Assembly (NCBI GenBank): GCA_964616985.1 | Contig: CAZTVF010000036.1 | Coordinates: 1-42,540, forward strand | From: CAZTVF01 sp964616985 | GTDB taxonomy: Bacteria; Planctomycetota; Phycisphaerae; SM23-33 | Length of the DNA: 42,540 nt | Direction of reading: 5' to 3' | The notes under the pieces: model-generated | Seen by the model: only the letters and a program-made list of their open reading frames with translations | What the model was told of the DNA's origin: nothing | Database searches by the model: none | Translations under genes and position numbers: made by a program | Shown here: positions 41,148 to 42,540 of the stretch, one piece after another | Layout of the letters: the number at the start of each line of letters is the position of its first letter | Numbering within the stretch: the first letter of the stretch is position 1

Positions 41148-42149
41148 ATGCAGGTTCCTTCCGATCTCCGTCAGGTCACGATCCAGTACGCCAGTTCGAT
41201 TGACGGCCTGGCGCCGCTGCGGGCCGACGTGATCTACCGTCCCGACGGCGTGCCCAAACCGCTGACGGCGGTGCTGCATGGGTTTCACTGCACGCGGGGG
41301 CACGTGACGGCCGACGGCGTGGCCCTGGCGCGGCGCGGGCTGTTCTGCGTGGCGCCGGACATGCGGGGGCATGGCGACTCGGCCGGGGCGCACGACTGCG
41401 GCGGGCTTCAGATATACGACATCGTCGATGCGTTGGCTGCCGCGGCTCGGCAGTTCCCGCAGGACGCGGACACGTCGCGCGTGAACGCGGTGGGCTACAG
41501 CGGGGGCGGCGGCAACATGATGTCGCTGGCCACCAAGTTCCCGCAACTGCTGGCGGCGGGGGCGTCGTTCTTCGGCATCAGCGACTACGACCTGTGGTAT
41601 CGCACGCAAGGCCGCGTGGACTGCAACCGCACCATGGAGCGGGCCCTGGGCGGCAAGCCCGAGGATGTGCCCGACCGCTACGCCGCGCGGTCGTCGCTGC
41701 GGGCCATCGGCAACAACCCGCACACGCGGCTGCACCTGTTCTGGGATGTGGAGGAGAAGGCCTGCCCGCCGGTGCTGAACGAGTGGCTGGTCGATGCAGC
41801 CGCCCGCCTGGGCCACACGAACATCGTGCCCCACGTCAGCAAGCCCGGCGACGCGTCCCGCTGGATCCACGGCTACCGGACCGGCGTGCCTCAGTTGGAG
41901 GCCGCCGACGCGATCTTCACGCCCGATTTCCTCGCCGCTCCCCGCGATGCCGCCCTGCCCGGGCACGGCGAGCTGGATGTGGCTGGGTATGTCGTCACCT
42001 CCCGGTTCTCGGCGTGGCTGGGCGATGGCCTGTCGGGCCTCGCCCGCATCCGCTACGACGTCAGCGGCCCCTCGCCCCGCGTGAGCGTGTTGCACGGGGC
42101 CGACCCCGCGTGCCTTCGCGTGGGCGCGGGATTCGTGATGGGGGAGTAG
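41148..42149 (+). CDS. Alpha/beta hydrolase (prolyl-oligopeptidase/dienelactone hydrolase-like)
   Basis: 333 aa, no signal peptide. GAGGTGA lies just upstream of the ATG. The fold: LTAVLHGFHCTRGHVTADG (oxyanion loop), LFCVAPDMRGHGDSAG, the nucleophile elbow VGYSGGGGNM with Ser in G-Y-S-G-G, LHLFWDVEEKACPP with a candidate acid, and WIHGYRTG with a candidate His. The region after about residue 265 (ELDVAGYVVTSRFSAWLG ... PRVSVLHG) looks like a small beta-rich appendage. It resembles the S9/acetyl-xylan-esterase-like hydrolases that planctomycetes carry in numbers; substrate unknown. Confidence 0.8.
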   Translation: MQVPSDLRQVTIQYASSIDGLAPLRADVIYRPDGVPKPLTAVLHGFHCTRGHVTADGVALARRGLFCVAPDMRGHGDSAGAHDCGGLQIYDIVDALAAAARQFPQDADTSRVNAVGYSGGGGNMMSLATKFPQLLAAGASFFGISDYDLWYRTQGRVDCNRTMERALGGKPEDVPDRYAARSSLRAIGNNPHTRLHLFWDVEEKACPPVLNEWLVDAAARLGHTNIVPHVSKPGDASRWIHGYRTGVPQLEAADAIFTPDFLAAPRDAALPGHGELDVAGYVVTSRFSAWLGDGLSGLARIRYDVSGPSPRVSVLHGADPACLRVGAGFVMGE

Positions 42150-42265
42150 TGCGAGAACCGATGACGGAGCTCGACCGTGTCGGAGATCGTGCGCGTGGAA
42201 GACCGACCCACGCAATGAGTCGGCGCCAGGGTGCGCCGGAGATCGACATGGATGGTCGCAGGGAT

Positions 42266-42285
42266 GGTGGGCAAGCCTGCCCACC
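42266..42285. repeat. Small hairpin in the gap before CTP synthase
   Basis: GGTGGGC and GCCCACC enclose AAGCCT, a form often met as an intergenic repeat. The rest of the 210-nt gap 42150-42359 shows no gene. Confidence 0.5.
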
Positions 42286-42322
42286 CTACAGAAGGAAGAC
42301 TTCGTTCCGGGGGAATTTGTGT

Positions 42323-42351
42323 TTGCGTGGGGCGGGGGCGTCCGCTACAGT
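42323..42351 (+). promoter_or_regulatory. Promoter of pyrG placed for leaderless transcription
   Basis: TTGCGT (42323-42328), 17-nt spacer, TACAGT (42346-42351), then 8 nt to the ATG at 42360; no Shine-Dalgarno in between. Confidence 0.4.
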
Positions 42352-42359
42352 CTAGCTCC

Positions 42360-42540
42360 ATGAGCGATGCCATGGATCTCCTGCGTTCGGTCAAAGATCG
42401 AACCGACGAAACGGAATTCTACACCCCACTCCCGGACGGCTACCAGCTCGGCAAGGTCAAGTACGTTGTCGTGATGGGCACAGTGATGAGCGGCCTGGGA
42501 AAGGGGATCTTCTCGTCGTCGCTGGCGAAGCTGCTGAAGG
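42360..42540 (+). CDS. pyrG: CTP synthase, N-terminal part (runs off the window)
   Basis: Makes CTP from UTP with glutamine. The frame is open to the last base: 60 codons. A 34-residue N-terminal extension (MSDAMDLLRSVKDRTDETEF ... PDGYQLG) precedes KVKYVVVMGTVMSGLGKGIF, which aligns with the KYIFVTGGVVSSLGKG P-loop of CTP synthases; the GLGKG core with its Lys is kept, while the preceding TGG is MGT. SSSLAKLLK continues the first helix. The extension is longer than in most CTP synthases. The ATG at 42360 is close to a -10 box; an internal ATG at 42372 is possible. Confidence 0.85.
   Translation, partial: MSDAMDLLRSVKDRTDETEFYTPLPDGYQLGKVKYVVVMGTVMSGLGKGIFSSSLAKLLK

Overview
The window is a GC-rich bacterial chromosome segment carrying about 30 genes. 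Gene content points to a didermic member of the Planctomycetota, probably Phycisphaerae-like. The reasons are CMP-KDO synthetase (kdsB, lipopolysaccharide), apolipoprotein N-acyltransferase (lnt), an ECF sigma factor next to a membrane protein that starts with the DPRLTAYALGEL-type segment common in planctomycete anti-sigma proteins, and very large exported glycoside-hydrolase-like proteins. This placement is an inference from gene content; there is no rRNA gene to confirm it. No tRNA, rRNA, CRISPR array, phage or transposase gene was seen.

Layout. 1-2093 (+): 3' end of a family-4 uracil-DNA glycosylase, a two-helix membrane protein and a YdcF/DUF218 protein. 2228-5884 (-): recG, a LysM lipoprotein and an unknown exported protein. 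6002-9666 (+): an M24-fold protein that lacks most metal ligands, a ROK sugar kinase and trpE. 10112-12340 (-): TrkH/KtrB-type K+ transporter and hisI. 12522-15163 (+): ECF sigma factor followed by a membrane-anchored von Willebrand A (YfbK-like) protein. 15227-19862 (-): sppA, cdsA and phosphoketolase. 20149-26841 (+): three exported proteins, of which the first two are paralogues and the second has lost the putative catalytic core; the third is a MORN-variant (YwqK-like) protein. 27120-34033 (-): addA and addB. 34327-35865 (-): lnt. 35968-38010 (+): a family-2 glycosyltransferase, nicotinamidase and a NUDIX hydrolase. 38785-39165 (-): crcB. 39569-42149 (+): kdsB, a sugar-phosphate isomerase-like TIM barrel and an alpha/beta hydrolase. 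42360-end (+): start of CTP synthase.

How they fit together. The segment is mainly chromosomal housekeeping: repair and recombination (udg, recG, addAB), envelope biogenesis and quality control (lnt, cdsA, sppA, kdsB, LysM lipoprotein), amino-acid and nucleotide biosynthesis (trpE, hisI, pyrG), NAD-related salvage (nicotinamidase overlapping a NUDIX hydrolase), ion handling (TrkH/KtrB, CrcB) and sugar metabolism (ROK kinase, phosphoketolase, the exported glycoside-hydrolase-like cluster).

The least expected signals are regulatory and structural. (1) A roughly 155-bp palindromic element with terminal inverted repeats, present as two full copies and two fragments, all at tail-to-tail gene junctions. 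(2) A second 45-nt hairpin repeat family, also at two of those junctions. (3) A set of genes without Shine-Dalgarno sequences whose -10 boxes sit only 6-10 nt before the ATG, which suggests leaderless transcription. (4) The paired exported paralogues, one retaining and one lacking the putative catalytic region. (5) An ECF sigma factor paired with a VWA-domain anti-sigma-like partner.
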